Shown here in pieces: positions 47,798 through 56,714 of a DNA stretch of 64,000 nucleotides. Source of the DNA: JBDRCC01 sp043822065 [NCBI: archaeon]. Lineage in GTDB: Archaea > Undinarchaeota > CAZHTU01. A program made the position numbers and the translations under genes. The notes beneath the pieces are model-generated. The model saw only the letters and a program-made list of their open reading frames with translations. It did no database searches and was not told where the DNA came from. The stretch spans positions 54,691 through 118,690 of the forward strand of contig JBDRCC010000021.1 in NCBI GenBank assembly GCA_043822065.1. Direction: 5' to 3'. Numbering within the stretch: the first letter of the stretch is position 1; each line of letters opens with the position of its first letter.

Positions 47798-50700
47798 ATG
47801 AGATCGAATCTTTCAGACCATCGAGTAGACATCTTTGGAGCAAAACACATCCTGTTTGTTACCCTCTTAGGATTGGCGCTGATGGCTGCTAGCGTGAGCG
47901 CTGCCTGCTCCCCCGGGCCGGGAGAGTTCTGCTTCCAGATACCTGACCAGCCGACATGTACTGGTGCCGGATGCACATGGACGCCTCCAAACTACATCTA
48001 CCGCGGCACAACAGTTAACTCCTCAACAGGCCAAGCCATCATCCTCGTCAACGTAACTGCGAGCACGCCCTCCTTCTTCAAGTTCGCAGCCCAAATGGGC
48101 ATGGACCTTTCTGCAATGAACTGCAAAATCGACGAGGTTTCAAACCTTACCGACATAAACGGCAACTTCTCGCTCAACGTTTCAACCTTAGGCGCGCTTA
48201 ACCCAGCATCAAGCTGCCAGTTCCAGGGAGGGATGTACCCTATAACAATAACGGCACGCATGTATGATGACGTAGGCAACGTCACCTTCCTCACCAAGGA
48301 AGTCATGCAGCCGAGGGACAGGTCAATGATGCCTGCGCAGGCGCCAGACCTGAAGCTCTTCATGTCCCCAGCGGCAAACCTCTTTATCAGGCCTATGTGG
48401 AAGACTGAATACTTCGGTGCGGCTGACTCCGCAGCAGGAAACTGCACCTTTGAGATACAGGTCTACGACAACAAGACCAAGACACAGCTCTCCTTTGAGC
48501 AGGCTATCAATCTCTCCATAGAGGACGGCGGCTGGAAGCACATAGTCCTCCCCGCAAACCGCACCTACATGGTAACAATGATGACGTTCTCCAGCGCCCC
48601 AGGGTGCGCCCCGGTAGAGGGTCCGCCGGGTGCAGAGTTTGTCGCGTCGCCCCCACAGTCATTCATTTATGACACAAGCATAGCGGCGAGCTACGGCGCA
48701 ACAAAGACAATCTACACAGAGCCCATGCTCAACTGGACCGCAGTCCAGATAAACGGAACGATTTCAATGCCAGCCGGCGAGCATGCCGACGTCGTCGGGC
48801 TTGTCGCCCACGTAGTCCAATCCGCGGCTCCGTACGGCCACGGCCTCGGTCAGGGCATGATATCACCGCAGACGGATGCCCTTGCAAGAGACACTGGCGC
48901 CTACAACTTCAGCCTCCCGGGCTCTGCAACGCTCCAGTACATACTCGAGGCGTCAGCATACAACGCAACGACAAACACCTGGTACGTCGGCTACAAGCAG
49001 ATTGTCACCTCAACCGGTCCGCAGATTGCAGACTTTACGCTCTATCCTGCACTCGGCAGGGCGTCAGTCGCTTCAAACGCGTTCAATGACCTGAACAAAT
49101 CAATCATGAACTTCACTTTCCACGACTCAGGCAACGCCAACAGGTCGACTGACAGGGCTGGGGACATGAAGCTCACAGTATCCTACCCGGACGGCACATC
49201 AATCGACTGGATGCTCTTCAGCGACAGCGGAAGCGTCCTTCAGATGCCCATCCCGCTCTATGCGAACATAACCTACAACGCCTTCAGCCCGAGCTACGCC
49301 CCGAGGAAAGGGACGCTCAACTACACCGACCTGCTCGGCTACAACTCCACAGGGAACATACCAATCTACTTCAAGTCCTTCGACATGAAGCCCCCCGACG
49401 GCGGCAGCTTTGTGAACACGCCGTTCATGTACTTCTTCAAGTACGAAGCCGCCTGCAACGCGCCGGTGGTAAGCAGCCTGCAGGACCTCACTGCGCACCC
49501 GTGCTACCTAAACGGCCCGTTCCCGGCAATCGGGTTCTTCCCTGACATGGCAGCGACGGTCGAGAAGGTAAACCTGATAATGATAACCCCGACCAGCCCG
49601 CCGATAATGAACATGTACGTCGGAGTTGAGCTCGTCGAAACCGGCCCGCCGGACATTGAGTATTTCGAGTCCGCGATTGACACAATCACAACAGGCGCCA
49701 ACATCGAGAACATCTGGAAGTTCGGAAGCAAGGCGCCGGCAATATACGACTACTCGCTCGTCGGGGTGCCGGTCAACATGAGCCAGCTCAACGCAAGGGC
49801 AGGGTTCACGTCAAAGATTCCCATGCTCTACGACGACAACTGGAACATGGTCTGGAACGGCAGCCTGCCGGCGAACGAGAACGCCACCAACATCCCGTCC
49901 GACTTTTCTGACTACCCGAAGGACTTCTTCAACGCAAGCAGCCCGATGGCATGCACGGCATCCTACACACCTGGCACGACATACTGCTACTACAACGAGT
50001 CGGTCCAGATGGTCTGGTGGAGGTTTGAGCACTTCACAGGAGTTGCTCCGGGCTACACCGGCAGCGCAGGCGACTCGCCGAACGTGACCCTCAACACTCC
50101 GCTGAACTTGACTTACACCAGCAACCCGGCGGTCCTTTTCAACTTCACAGCATGGGATCCTGATATAGCCCCGGCAGACCAGGAGAACCTGACCTGCTAC
50201 CTCTGGATGTCGACGAACATATGCGACGACGTATACTCAATTGCGGCGCCGCCAAACGTCACCCAGAACAATACCGCAACGTCAATGTACCGGACCATCA
50301 CGTCGATGTATGACGGATGCTATGAATGGTACGTTAACTGCACCGACGGGTTCGGCAATGCTGGCTGGCCTGCAAGCCGCCGCCTCTACGTAGACACGTG
50401 GAACGCAACCACAAGCGTCGGCCACTCAGCGACCACCTGGTACACGTCTGCCACTATGAACATAACGTTCACGTGCACAGACCCGACTGCGGCGGGCACG
50501 CCGTCCGGGTGCAATGCAACCTACTACAGGTACATAGGCACCACCGGCTGGACTGCATGGACTGCATTGGACACTAGCAGCCTCACTGTCGGCGCCGACC
50601 TGCCGTACGAGGGCAACCTGACCTACCAGTACTACTCGCTGGACAAGACTCAAAACAACGAGTCCATCTACCTTGACGCCGCCCAGACGACCAACGTCCT

Positions 50701-52726
50701 CTGGGACAAGACAACCCCAGTCGTGACAGCATACAGCTACCCGAGCCAGACGAATGGCACAGACCCGTATGCAAACTACTCGCACTTCAACGTCACCGCG
50801 GTTGACGCATCGGACGAGGCGCTAAGCTGCATACTGTACGTCGATGACATTGCGCGGGCAAGCAATCTGACCGTCAGGAACAACACTGCCACGAACATGA
50901 CCAGTGCTGGAATCCAGCTCGCGGCAGGGACCCACACCTGGAACGTCACCTGCTCAGACCGGGCGGGGCACTCGAACTCAACCGCGATGAGGACCATCGC
51001 CATTGACGGCGTTGCACCGGCGACCTCGGTTGTCTGCAACGGCGCAGCCTGCTCGCAGACCAGCTGGTACTCCAGCGACGTAACTCTGAACTTCACCTGC
51101 ACTGACACCGGCGTTGCCGGATGCAGCGTCGTAGGCTACGCAGTCACAGGAGTCGCAAGCTGGACTGGAGTCTCAGCTAGCGGAGCCGGCTACCTGCTCA
51201 GCTCAGAGGGCAACAACACAGTCTACTACAACTCCACCGACGCCTTCGGGAATGTTGAGGCGACAAACACTCTCAACATCCTCATCGACAAGGGCGCCCC
51301 GGGAGTGACTGCAAATGCGCCAGCGCACTACTCGAACACAAGCAGCACGTCGTTCAGCGCGAATTTTACTGCAGTTGACGCCGTATCCTCGGCTATGATC
51401 TGCAGCCTGATGCTCGACGGCACGACAGCCCAGACGGGCATAACTGCACCTAACAATACTGCAGTCCAAGCCACAACGCAGACCGTTGCAGAGGGCGGCC
51501 ACTACTGGAACGTCACCTGCGCAGACTTGACAGGGCTTACGAACTCGACGTCGATCCGGAACTTCACAATGGACGCAACCGCGCCGTCTGTTTCAGCGGT
51601 AATCTCGCCGAGCCTGACTGTCAACAACACCTACGTCCTGCTGAATGTGACTGTCACAGATACGACAGTAACTCACGGCCAGTTTACCCTGACAAAGCCT
51701 GACACGACAGCCGTGACTGCAGACCTTAGCGTTGGTTCGACTAACCGGCTTTACAACCGGACCTACGTCGACCAGAACGGCACCTACTCCGTGACCTTCA
51801 ACATAACTGATGCTGTTGGCCTGCAGACTATTACCTCAAGCTACTCGTTTGCGGTAAAGCAGCCTGTCCAGGTTGTCATAAACGTCACCAACAGCACTGG
51901 CAGCTCTGGCGGGGTAATAGTTGAGTTCGTCGACCCGGCAACAAACCAGACAATAAATTCAACTAGCAGCACAACGTCGAACACTACCCAGCCGGCAACG
52001 GCTCAGCTGAACATAAAAATAACTGACACGGCGACGAACGTCTCATTCCTGCTGCCAGTGAACACAAACTCAGACGTAAGCTTCGCGCCTACTGCGCAGA
52101 AGGAGAACGCAAGCCTGGCGGCAGCGCCGACGGGAGTCAATGCCTCGATAGTACAGATGTTCTCGCCGAATGTCTCAGTCGCGGCGACAGCCTACCTGTC
52201 GTTTAACTATTCGCAGTACGGCTACTCCGACACAGCCGCGGCGAGCCTGAAGGCGTACAAGTGCTCGAGCTACAACTCGACGGCAGGCGTCTGCAGCGGT
52301 TCGTGGACTGAGCTAACAAGGACGTCCCTGAACACCGGAACCAAGATAGTCACCTTTGAGATTGGAACGACCTTCTCGACTTTCCTTGTTGGGCTGTACA
52401 CTGCCCCAGCAACCTCAGACACCGGCGGCGAGGATATCACGAGGACGAGCCCGTGGGGTCCATCAATCCAAGACACCGGCGAAAAGGAAGAGACCCCTCT
52501 TGAGGAAGCCCCGGAGGCGCCGGAATTGGTATCTGAGGAGGAAGCACCGCCAGCTCCGCCTACCGTGCCAGTTAAAGAGCCTGAAAAGGCTCCGCCAGCA
52601 GTCGCAACGGTTGAGGCGCCGCCCTACATGATAGTAGGCGTTGTAATCTGCGTCCTCGTCCTCGTCGGCGTCTTTTACTACGCCGTCGGGTCAGGCGCGA
52701 AGCCAAAGGCGAAATCCAGAAACTGA
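47798..52726 (+). CDS. Giant surface protein (1,642 aa) with Ig-like repeats and a C-terminal membrane anchor
   Basis: Signal peptide about 15-38 (HILFVTLLGLALMAASVSA). The extracellular part is Asn/Ser/Thr-rich with many NxS/T sequons. The C-terminal half holds at least four similar Ig-like repeats (about 860-1260): WYTSATMNITFTCTD..., with paired Cys, tracts such as EGNLTYQYYSLDKTQNN, GTHTWNVTCSDRAGHSNST, DKTTPVVTAYSYPSQTN. A PGF-pre-PGF-like region at 1350-1530 ends in SFSTFLVGLYTAP. A Pro/Glu-rich stalk (EEETPLEEAPEAPE..) leads to a membrane helix (1608-1630) and a basic tail. No PGF-CTERM motif is visible. A terminator follows immediately. Probable S-layer or adhesin protein. Confidence 0.8.
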   Translation: MRSNLSDHRVDIFGAKHILFVTLLGLALMAASVSAACSPGPGEFCFQIPDQPTCTGAGCTWTPPNYIYRGTTVNSSTGQAIILVNVTASTPSFFKFAAQMGMDLSAMNCKIDEVSNLTDINGNFSLNVSTLGALNPASSCQFQGGMYPITITARMYDDVGNVTFLTKEVMQPRDRSMMPAQAPDLKLFMSPAANLFIRPMWKTEYFGAADSAAGNCTFEIQVYDNKTKTQLSFEQAINLSIEDGGWKHIVLPANRTYMVTMMTFSSAPGCAPVEGPPGAEFVASPPQSFIYDTSIAASYGATKTIYTEPMLNWTAVQINGTISMPAGEHADVVGLVAHVVQSAAPYGHGLGQGMISPQTDALARDTGAYNFSLPGSATLQYILEASAYNATTNTWYVGYKQIVTSTGPQIADFTLYPALGRASVASNAFNDLNKSIMNFTFHDSGNANRSTDRAGDMKLTVSYPDGTSIDWMLFSDSGSVLQMPIPLYANITYNAFSPSYAPRKGTLNYTDLLGYNSTGNIPIYFKSFDMKPPDGGSFVNTPFMYFFKYEAACNAPVVSSLQDLTAHPCYLNGPFPAIGFFPDMAATVEKVNLIMITPTSPPIMNMYVGVELVETGPPDIEYFESAIDTITTGANIENIWKFGSKAPAIYDYSLVGVPVNMSQLNARAGFTSKIPMLYDDNWNMVWNGSLPANENATNIPSDFSDYPKDFFNASSPMACTASYTPGTTYCYYNESVQMVWWRFEHFTGVAPGYTGSAGDSPNVTLNTPLNLTYTSNPAVLFNFTAWDPDIAPADQENLTCYLWMSTNICDDVYSIAAPPNVTQNNTATSMYRTITSMYDGCYEWYVNCTDGFGNAGWPASRRLYVDTWNATTSVGHSATTWYTSATMNITFTCTDPTAAGTPSGCNATYYRYIGTTGWTAWTALDTSSLTVGADLPYEGNLTYQYYSLDKTQNNESIYLDAAQTTNVLWDKTTPVVTAYSYPSQTNGTDPYANYSHFNVTAVDASDEALSCILYVDDIARASNLTVRNNTATNMTSAGIQLAAGTHTWNVTCSDRAGHSNSTAMRTIAIDGVAPATSVVCNGAACSQTSWYSSDVTLNFTCTDTGVAGCSVVGYAVTGVASWTGVSASGAGYLLSSEGNNTVYYNSTDAFGNVEATNTLNILIDKGAPGVTANAPAHYSNTSSTSFSANFTAVDAVSSAMICSLMLDGTTAQTGITAPNNTAVQATTQTVAEGGHYWNVTCADLTGLTNSTSIRNFTMDATAPSVSAVISPSLTVNNTYVLLNVTVTDTTVTHGQFTLTKPDTTAVTADLSVGSTNRLYNRTYVDQNGTYSVTFNITDAVGLQTITSSYSFAVKQPVQVVINVTNSTGSSGGVIVEFVDPATNQTINSTSSTTSNTTQPATAQLNIKITDTATNVSFLLPVNTNSDVSFAPTAQKENASLAAAPTGVNASIVQMFSPNVSVAATAYLSFNYSQYGYSDTAAASLKAYKCSSYNSTAGVCSGSWTELTRTSLNTGTKIVTFEIGTTFSTFLVGLYTAPATSDTGGEDITRTSPWGPSIQDTGEKEETPLEEAPEAPELVSEEEAPPAPPTVPVKEPEKAPPAVATVEAPPYMIVGVVICVLVLVGVFYYAVGSGAKPKAKSRN

Positions 52727-52757
52727 TTGCAGGCGCCAGCCTGCAACCTTTATTTTA
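52727..52757 (+). terminator. Hairpin terminator of the 1,642-residue surface protein gene
   Basis: ttgcaggc (52727-52734) pairs perfectly with gcctgcaa (52739-52746) around gcca, directly after the stop codon, then cctttatttta. Confidence 0.75.
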
Positions 52758-52782
52758 TGTCCCCCTAGTGCGCGCTCTGAAA

Positions 52783-52792
52783 GCTTATAATC
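52783..52792 (+). promoter_or_regulatory. TATA box of the PGI/PMI gene
   Basis: cttataatc is centred 27 nt before ATG 52815 (leaderless). Confidence 0.5.
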
Positions 52793-52814
52793 TTCCGATA
52801 CATTAACTAAAGCG

Positions 52815-53834
52815 ATGAAAGACCTAAACTACAAGCTCGACAAGGCAGGCGCAATAAAGATTCACGAGGTATTCCCTGAGGCCTGCAGGAACGCGCTGGC
52901 AAGCGCAAGGAAGGTTGAGCTGAACTACCAGGTCCCGCGCGACATAATAATCGCAGGAATGGGCGGATCCGCCATAGGCGGCGACCTTCTGAAGGAGTGG
53001 CTCCCCGACCTAAGCATCACAATCGCCCGCGGCTATGACCTGCCGCTCTGGGCAGACAAAAACACCCTCGTAATCGCAAGCTCGTACTCCGGCAACACGG
53101 TCGAGACGCTGTCAGCACTTCAGCAGGCAATAGAAAAGGGCTGCATGGTCGTTGGAATCTCCGCAGGCGGAAAGCTTGAGCAGGTTTCCCTGAAAAGCGG
53201 GTTCCCCCTGATACGCCTGCCAAAGGGCTACCAGCCGCGGTATGCCGTTTCCCATTCATTCTTCAGCCTCGTCGCAGTAATGGAAAAAATAGGCCTTCTC
53301 TCCAAGTCCCTCAGCATCGAGACCTCTTTCGAGGCGCTTGAGAAGATGCGCGACGAGCTGAAGCACAGCACCCCGGCATCAAAGAACCCTGCCAAGGAGC
53401 TTGCAAAGAAAATTGGCAAGCACATACCGCTTGTCTACTCATCCGACCCGCTGAACTCAGTTGCGATGAGGATGAAGGCGGAAATAAACGAGAACGCCAA
53501 AATCCCGGCGTTCTGCAACTTCTTCCCTGAGCTGAACCACAACGAAATCGTCGGCTGGTCCTCCCCGCTAAGCAGGCAGTTCTTCCCGGTCTTCCTCAGG
53601 CACGGCTTCGAGTCCGAGGAGATGAAAAAGCGGATAGAGTTCACCAAGCGGCTTGCCAAGAAGAAGACTTCGATTTACGAATTCCACGCACGCGGCTCGA
53701 CAAAACTGAGCCAGATGCTCACCGCCCTATACTTCGGCGACTTCACCTCCCTCTACCTCGCGCTCATCAACAAGGTTGACCCTACGCCGATAAAGGAAAT
53801 AGAGGCGCTGAAGAAGTACCTCTCAAAAAAGTAA
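52815..53834 (+). CDS. Bifunctional phosphoglucose/phosphomannose isomerase
   Basis: 339 residues, matching the archaeal PGI/PMI family (TIGR02128), smaller than classical Pgi. An N-terminal SIS-type sugar-phosphate domain has AGMGGSAIGGDLLKEWL and SSYSGNTVETL with the phosphate-binding Ser/Thr cluster. Active-site residues lie in FFPELNHNEIVGW and LRHGFES. It interconverts glucose-6-P, mannose-6-P and fructose-6-P, linking glycolysis or gluconeogenesis (with PEPCK in this window) to glycan precursors used on the glycosylated surface proteins. Confidence 0.92.
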   Translation: MKDLNYKLDKAGAIKIHEVFPEACRNALASARKVELNYQVPRDIIIAGMGGSAIGGDLLKEWLPDLSITIARGYDLPLWADKNTLVIASSYSGNTVETLSALQQAIEKGCMVVGISAGGKLEQVSLKSGFPLIRLPKGYQPRYAVSHSFFSLVAVMEKIGLLSKSLSIETSFEALEKMRDELKHSTPASKNPAKELAKKIGKHIPLVYSSDPLNSVAMRMKAEINENAKIPAFCNFFPELNHNEIVGWSSPLSRQFFPVFLRHGFESEEMKKRIEFTKRLAKKKTSIYEFHARGSTKLSQMLTALYFGDFTSLYLALINKVDPTPIKEIEALKKYLSKK

Positions 53835-53836
53835 TT

Positions 53837-53873
53837 AAACGATATCTTTTTCGTTGATCAGCACAAAGCCGCC
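53837..53873 (-). pseudogene. Remnant 3' end of a PRC-barrel gene
   Basis: On minus this reads GGFVLINEKDIV followed by its own TAA. It matches the last 12 codons of the intact gene at 53989 (GDFVLINEKDIV, TGA) with three base differences over 37 bp. It lies 154 bp away and is separated from the intact gene by repeat copy D. It is either a leftover of a second PRC-barrel gene or a duplication created with the repeat. Confidence 0.6.
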
Positions 53874-53874
53874 C

Positions 53875-53929
53875 GACCCTTTTCTTTTTGGAAAGAAAAG
53901 GGTACGGTATCCAAAAGAAAACCAATAGG
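53875..53929. repeat. Dispersed hairpin repeat, copy D (best copy)
   Basis: cccttttcttt (53877-53887), loop ttgg, aaagaaaaggg (53892-53902) is a perfect 11-bp hairpin. It is followed by tacggtatccaaaagaaaac caatagg. Copies B (14336) and C (23077) share the same order of parts. T-runs on both strands make it a candidate two-way terminator between pgi/pmi and the PRC-barrel gene. Confidence 0.65.
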
Positions 53930-53988
53930 AAAAACGTCGACGAAAAAGAAACTGCCGTAGTGCAGGTAATCTCTCTTAGCCGAAAGAA

Positions 53989-54246
53989 TCAAACGATATC
54001 TTTCTCGTTGATTAGCACAAAGTCGCCTATTGCGCCGACTGCAGAGAACGGGAGCAGTATCCTTCCGCGCTCGTCGGAGATTATGTTCTCCATCTGCTGG
54101 GTAAGGTATTTTGTCGGCTCGACTATTATGTTGATAAGCTCTCCAGTAGACAGATCCGCAGTCACGTCAGAGACCTTTCCAAACATCTTTCCGCCTTCGC
54201 TGACGACGGTCTTCCCTTGCAAGTCTCTTATCAATATCCTGGCCAT
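53989..54246 (-). CDS. PRC-barrel domain protein
   Basis: 85 residues. ARILIRDLQGKTVVSEGGKMFGKVSDVTADLSTGELINIIVEPTKYL and LLPFSAVGAIGDFVLINEKDIV form the small PRC beta-barrel, with G-K-x-xGxVxDVxxDxxTGEL and the P(F/Y)xxVxAxGDxVLI ending typical of archaeal members. The family is linked to RNA processing (RimM) and, in archaea, to cell division proteins such as CdpB. A duplicated tail lies 154 bp downstream. Confidence 0.88.
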   Translation of the reverse strand: MARILIRDLQGKTVVSEGGKMFGKVSDVTADLSTGELINIIVEPTKYLTQQMENIISDERGRILLPFSAVGAIGDFVLINEKDIV

Positions 54247-54286
54247 GATATCACCGAATCCTATATGGAGCTACTATTTAAATCTT

Positions 54287-54820
54287 TTATTCTTCCAGCC
54301 CCTTCAAAACATCCAGCACCTTCCGCCTAAAATCCCCAATTGTGCCGTCGTTTAGAACCTTATAATCCGCATTCTCTATACCCTGCCGCACTCCCCACGC
54401 CGCTTCACGCGCGTCCTTCTTCAGGAACTCCTCATAGCTCTTGATGTCATCCGTCCTCCCCCGTGCCTTTGCCCTTTTGAACCTCAGCTCAGGCGGGCTG
54501 TCAATGGAGACAACGACAATGTCCGGAAAGAATTTTCTGAACTCCTCTATCTCGTACAGGCTCCTTACGCCTTCGATGCAGCTCCTTTCAGCCTTAATCT
54601 CCGGCGCAAGCCGCTTTGCAACAGCGCCCATGCCCTCAAGCTGCCTGAGCTCGTTTGCGGCCATACCTACGTTTTCGACATTATACTCCAGCCCGCGCCT
54701 CTTCAGCTCCTTCTTGAAAACAGAGTTCATGTAATACGCTGTGTATCCGTTCTTCCTGAAAACCTCGGACGCCTCCCCCTTGCCCGAGCCAGGCATCCCG
54801 ATAAGCGCAACGACTATCAT
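54287..54820 (-). CDS. UPF0200 nucleotide kinase-like protein
   Basis: 177 residues from ATG 54820, set by a minus TATA (cttttagatt, 54841-54850) 26 nt upstream; the frame opens at 54838. The P-loop MPGSGKGEAS and ELRFKRAKARGRTDDIKSYEEFLKKDAREAAWGVRQGIENADYKVLNDGTI match the archaeal UPF0200 family, related to dephospho-CoA kinase and adenylate kinase. A role in CoA or nucleotide metabolism is plausible, noting CoaD 1.4 kb away. The two divergent leaderless genes here share an 82-bp promoter region. Confidence 0.85.
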   Translation of the reverse strand: MIVVALIGMPGSGKGEASEVFRKNGYTAYYMNSVFKKELKRRGLEYNVENVGMAANELRQLEGMGAVAKRLAPEIKAERSCIEGVRSLYEIEEFRKFFPDIVVVSIDSPPELRFKRAKARGRTDDIKSYEEFLKKDAREAAWGVRQGIENADYKVLNDGTIGDFRRKVLDVLKGLEE

Positions 54821-54870
54821 AATCCCAGTGAAGCGCAACTAATCTAAAAGCTTGTCCGTCCATGCCAGAA

Positions 54871-54881
54871 GGTTTATTAAC
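54871..54881 (+). promoter_or_regulatory. TATA box of the 54903 gene
   Basis: ggtttattaac is centred 26 nt before ATG 54903. The frame itself opens earlier (54852), but that start would precede the promoter. Confidence 0.55.
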
Positions 54882-54902
54882 CCAAAGAGTCAACATACAT
54901 TT

Positions 54903-55622
54903 ATGGCAAAGATAGACAAAGCAAAGATAATTCAAGAGTGGAAGTCCAAAGAAAAGCTTGGCCTGGACATAGCAAGGAAAGCCGAGGAGTGCCTCAAGCA
55001 GAGGGACTACGAGTTTTTCGACTTTGCCTCGATACTGTACATCCACGCGTCAACCGCATTCCTCCGCGCCCAAACGAAAAAAGCGGCTTTTTCAGGGAAT
55101 GAAAACCCCATGATATTCTGCTTAAACATGCACTTGAAATCCAAGAAAAAGATGCTTGAGGCGCTGGAGCAAACCGCCGAGACAAGCAAAATTGCGAATG
55201 AGGAATGGATGCAGATGGGCGAGGATTACAAAAAGGGCGTCGAGAACGACACTAAATACGTCCCGATTATAGCCGAGAAGATAGACCTCCTTTGGAACAT
55301 CCTGACGAGCGAGGGCATCCTGTCAATGCTGGAGGCTGGCGGGCTTGACAACAAGGCATTCCCTACCGGCTCGGATGAGTTCTTCGAAGAGATTAAGCTG
55401 CGGTCTGATGACTTCGTCAAAGAGGTCACGAGCCAATGCGAGAAATACTCGCTTAGCAAGCTGGAGACTGCAGCATTTGTCGACTACCTCGGCGCGCTGT
55501 TCGTGTACTCAATACGGACCCCAGAGCAGCTCGAGGCGTCCTACCGCGACCTTGCAGGCAGGGCCAAGCTACGCAGGGACATGGATGTCGTAAGAAAGCG
55601 CAGTGCAAGCTACAGGATATAG
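54903..55622 (+). CDS. Helical hypothetical protein, 239 aa
   Basis: Start ATG 54903 (MAKIDKAKIIQEWKSKEKLGLD), with TATA 26 nt upstream. Predicted almost all-helical, with repeated amphipathic segments. The first 95 residues (RDYEFFDFASILYIHASTAFLRAQTKKAAFSGN) suggest an HEPN-like or TPR-like bundle, not confirmed. The end YRDLAGRAKLRRDMDVVRKRSASYRI is basic. No recognised family. Confidence 0.55.
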   Translation: MAKIDKAKIIQEWKSKEKLGLDIARKAEECLKQRDYEFFDFASILYIHASTAFLRAQTKKAAFSGNENPMIFCLNMHLKSKKKMLEALEQTAETSKIANEEWMQMGEDYKKGVENDTKYVPIIAEKIDLLWNILTSEGILSMLEAGGLDNKAFPTGSDEFFEEIKLRSDDFVKEVTSQCEKYSLSKLETAAFVDYLGALFVYSIRTPEQLEASYRDLAGRAKLRRDMDVVRKRSASYRI

Positions 55623-55666
55623 CGCTATTCCGCCATCTTAATAAATCCTGAAATATTATCTTCCTC

Positions 55667-56212
55667 ATGCGCGCATTTATCGCGGTCCCGATAAGCGACG
55701 AGTCCAAGGAGCGCATTGCCGCCCTTATCCCGAAGCTCGCAGGCGGGAACTTCAACATAGTATACAAGGAGAACTTCCACCTCACCCTGAAATTCCTCGG
55801 CGAAATAGACGACCGCCAGCTGGAATCAGTCAAGTCCGTGCTATCCGGCTTCTCAAAGAATGAAAAGCGGTTCGAGGCGGAGCTGCAGTCGGTCGGCGTC
55901 TTCCCAAACCCTAGCTATATCAAGGTCATCTGGGTTGGCCTCAGCCCCGACAAGGAATATGCCGCCTTTGCCAAGCGGCTTGACGAGCGGCTTTCTTCCA
56001 TCAGCTTCAAAAAAGAAAAGTCCTACATCCCGCATATGACCTTCGCACGGGTCAAGTCCGTGAGCGAAAAGGACAAACTGAGGGAGTTCATAGACGCCCA
56101 TGCAAACGACACATTCGGCAGAGCCTCGGTTGACAGGGTAATCCTAATGAAGAGCGAGCTCCAGCCAGGCGGACCGGTTTACACCGAGCTTGCCTCTTAT
56201 CCATTGGCTTAG
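55667..56212 (+). CDS. thpR: RNA 2',3'-cyclic phosphodiesterase (2H family)
   Basis: 181 residues. Two HxTx motifs, HLTL at 38-41 (FHLTLKFLGEI) and HMTF at 123-126 (YIPHMTFARVK), form the 2H phosphodiesterase site. The RAFIAVPISDESKERIAALI start and the EARFP-like central strands fit ThpR/LigT. It opens 2',3'-cyclic phosphates on RNA ends; ligase activity was described for bacterial relatives. TATA cttaataaat (55638-55647) is 25 nt before the ATG. It ends 32 nt before the coaD start. Confidence 0.92.
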   Translation: MRAFIAVPISDESKERIAALIPKLAGGNFNIVYKENFHLTLKFLGEIDDRQLESVKSVLSGFSKNEKRFEAELQSVGVFPNPSYIKVIWVGLSPDKEYAAFAKRLDERLSSISFKKEKSYIPHMTFARVKSVSEKDKLREFIDAHANDTFGRASVDRVILMKSELQPGGPVYTELASYPLA

Positions 56213-56243
56213 TTATTTATACCTCGCTCCATTTACATCCCTC

Positions 56244-56714
56244 ATGCGGGGAATCTTGGGCGGAACATTCGACCATTTCCACATCGGGCACAAGCACTTC
56301 CTCAAGGAGTCCTTCCTGCACGCGGACGAGCTTATTATTGGAATCTCCTCTGACAAGTTTGCCAAGGCGCTCTCGAAACACCCACAGCCGCTCCAGGACT
56401 TCCGTACGAGGGAAGCAAAATTAGTGGAATACCTCAGAGTCACAGGAATGACTGACGACGTGCGCGTGATCGAGCTGAACGACACATACGGACCGGCGGC
56501 ATTCGAGGATGGCTTAGACGCCATCTTCTGCACCAGCGACACGCGCGCTGGCGCTGAAAAGATAAACCAGCTTCGGTTCGAGAAAGGCCTCCAGCCGCTC
56601 AGGGTTATGGAGATCCGCCTTGTGCGCACCGGTGACGGGAGCCCAGTCTCGTCTACACGAATCAGAAAGGGCGAAATAGACGAAAACGGGCATCGGAGGG
56701 AAGATGGAGATTGA
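56244..56714 (+). CDS. coaD: Phosphopantetheine adenylyltransferase, archaeal type
   Basis: 156 residues from ATG 56244; TATA ttatttatac (56213-56222) is 27 nt upstream, which excludes the earlier in-frame start at 56190. GGTFDHFHIGHKHFL carries the nucleotidyltransferase HxGH motif and IISSDKF-like and SSTRIR motifs complete it. This is the archaeal PPAT (COG1019), which adenylates phosphopantetheine to dephospho-CoA. It overlaps the AMMECR1 gene by 11 nt. Confidence 0.92.
   Translation: MRGILGGTFDHFHIGHKHFLKESFLHADELIIGISSDKFAKALSKHPQPLQDFRTREAKLVEYLRVTGMTDDVRVIELNDTYGPAAFEDGLDAIFCTSDTRAGAEKINQLRFEKGLQPLRVMEIRLVRTGDGSPVSSTRIRKGEIDENGHRREDGD

Noticed and set aside
53888-54355. 155-residue plus-strand ORF over repeat copy D and the PRC-barrel gene
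   Set aside because: Composed of repeat sequence and antisense of the PRC-barrel gene.
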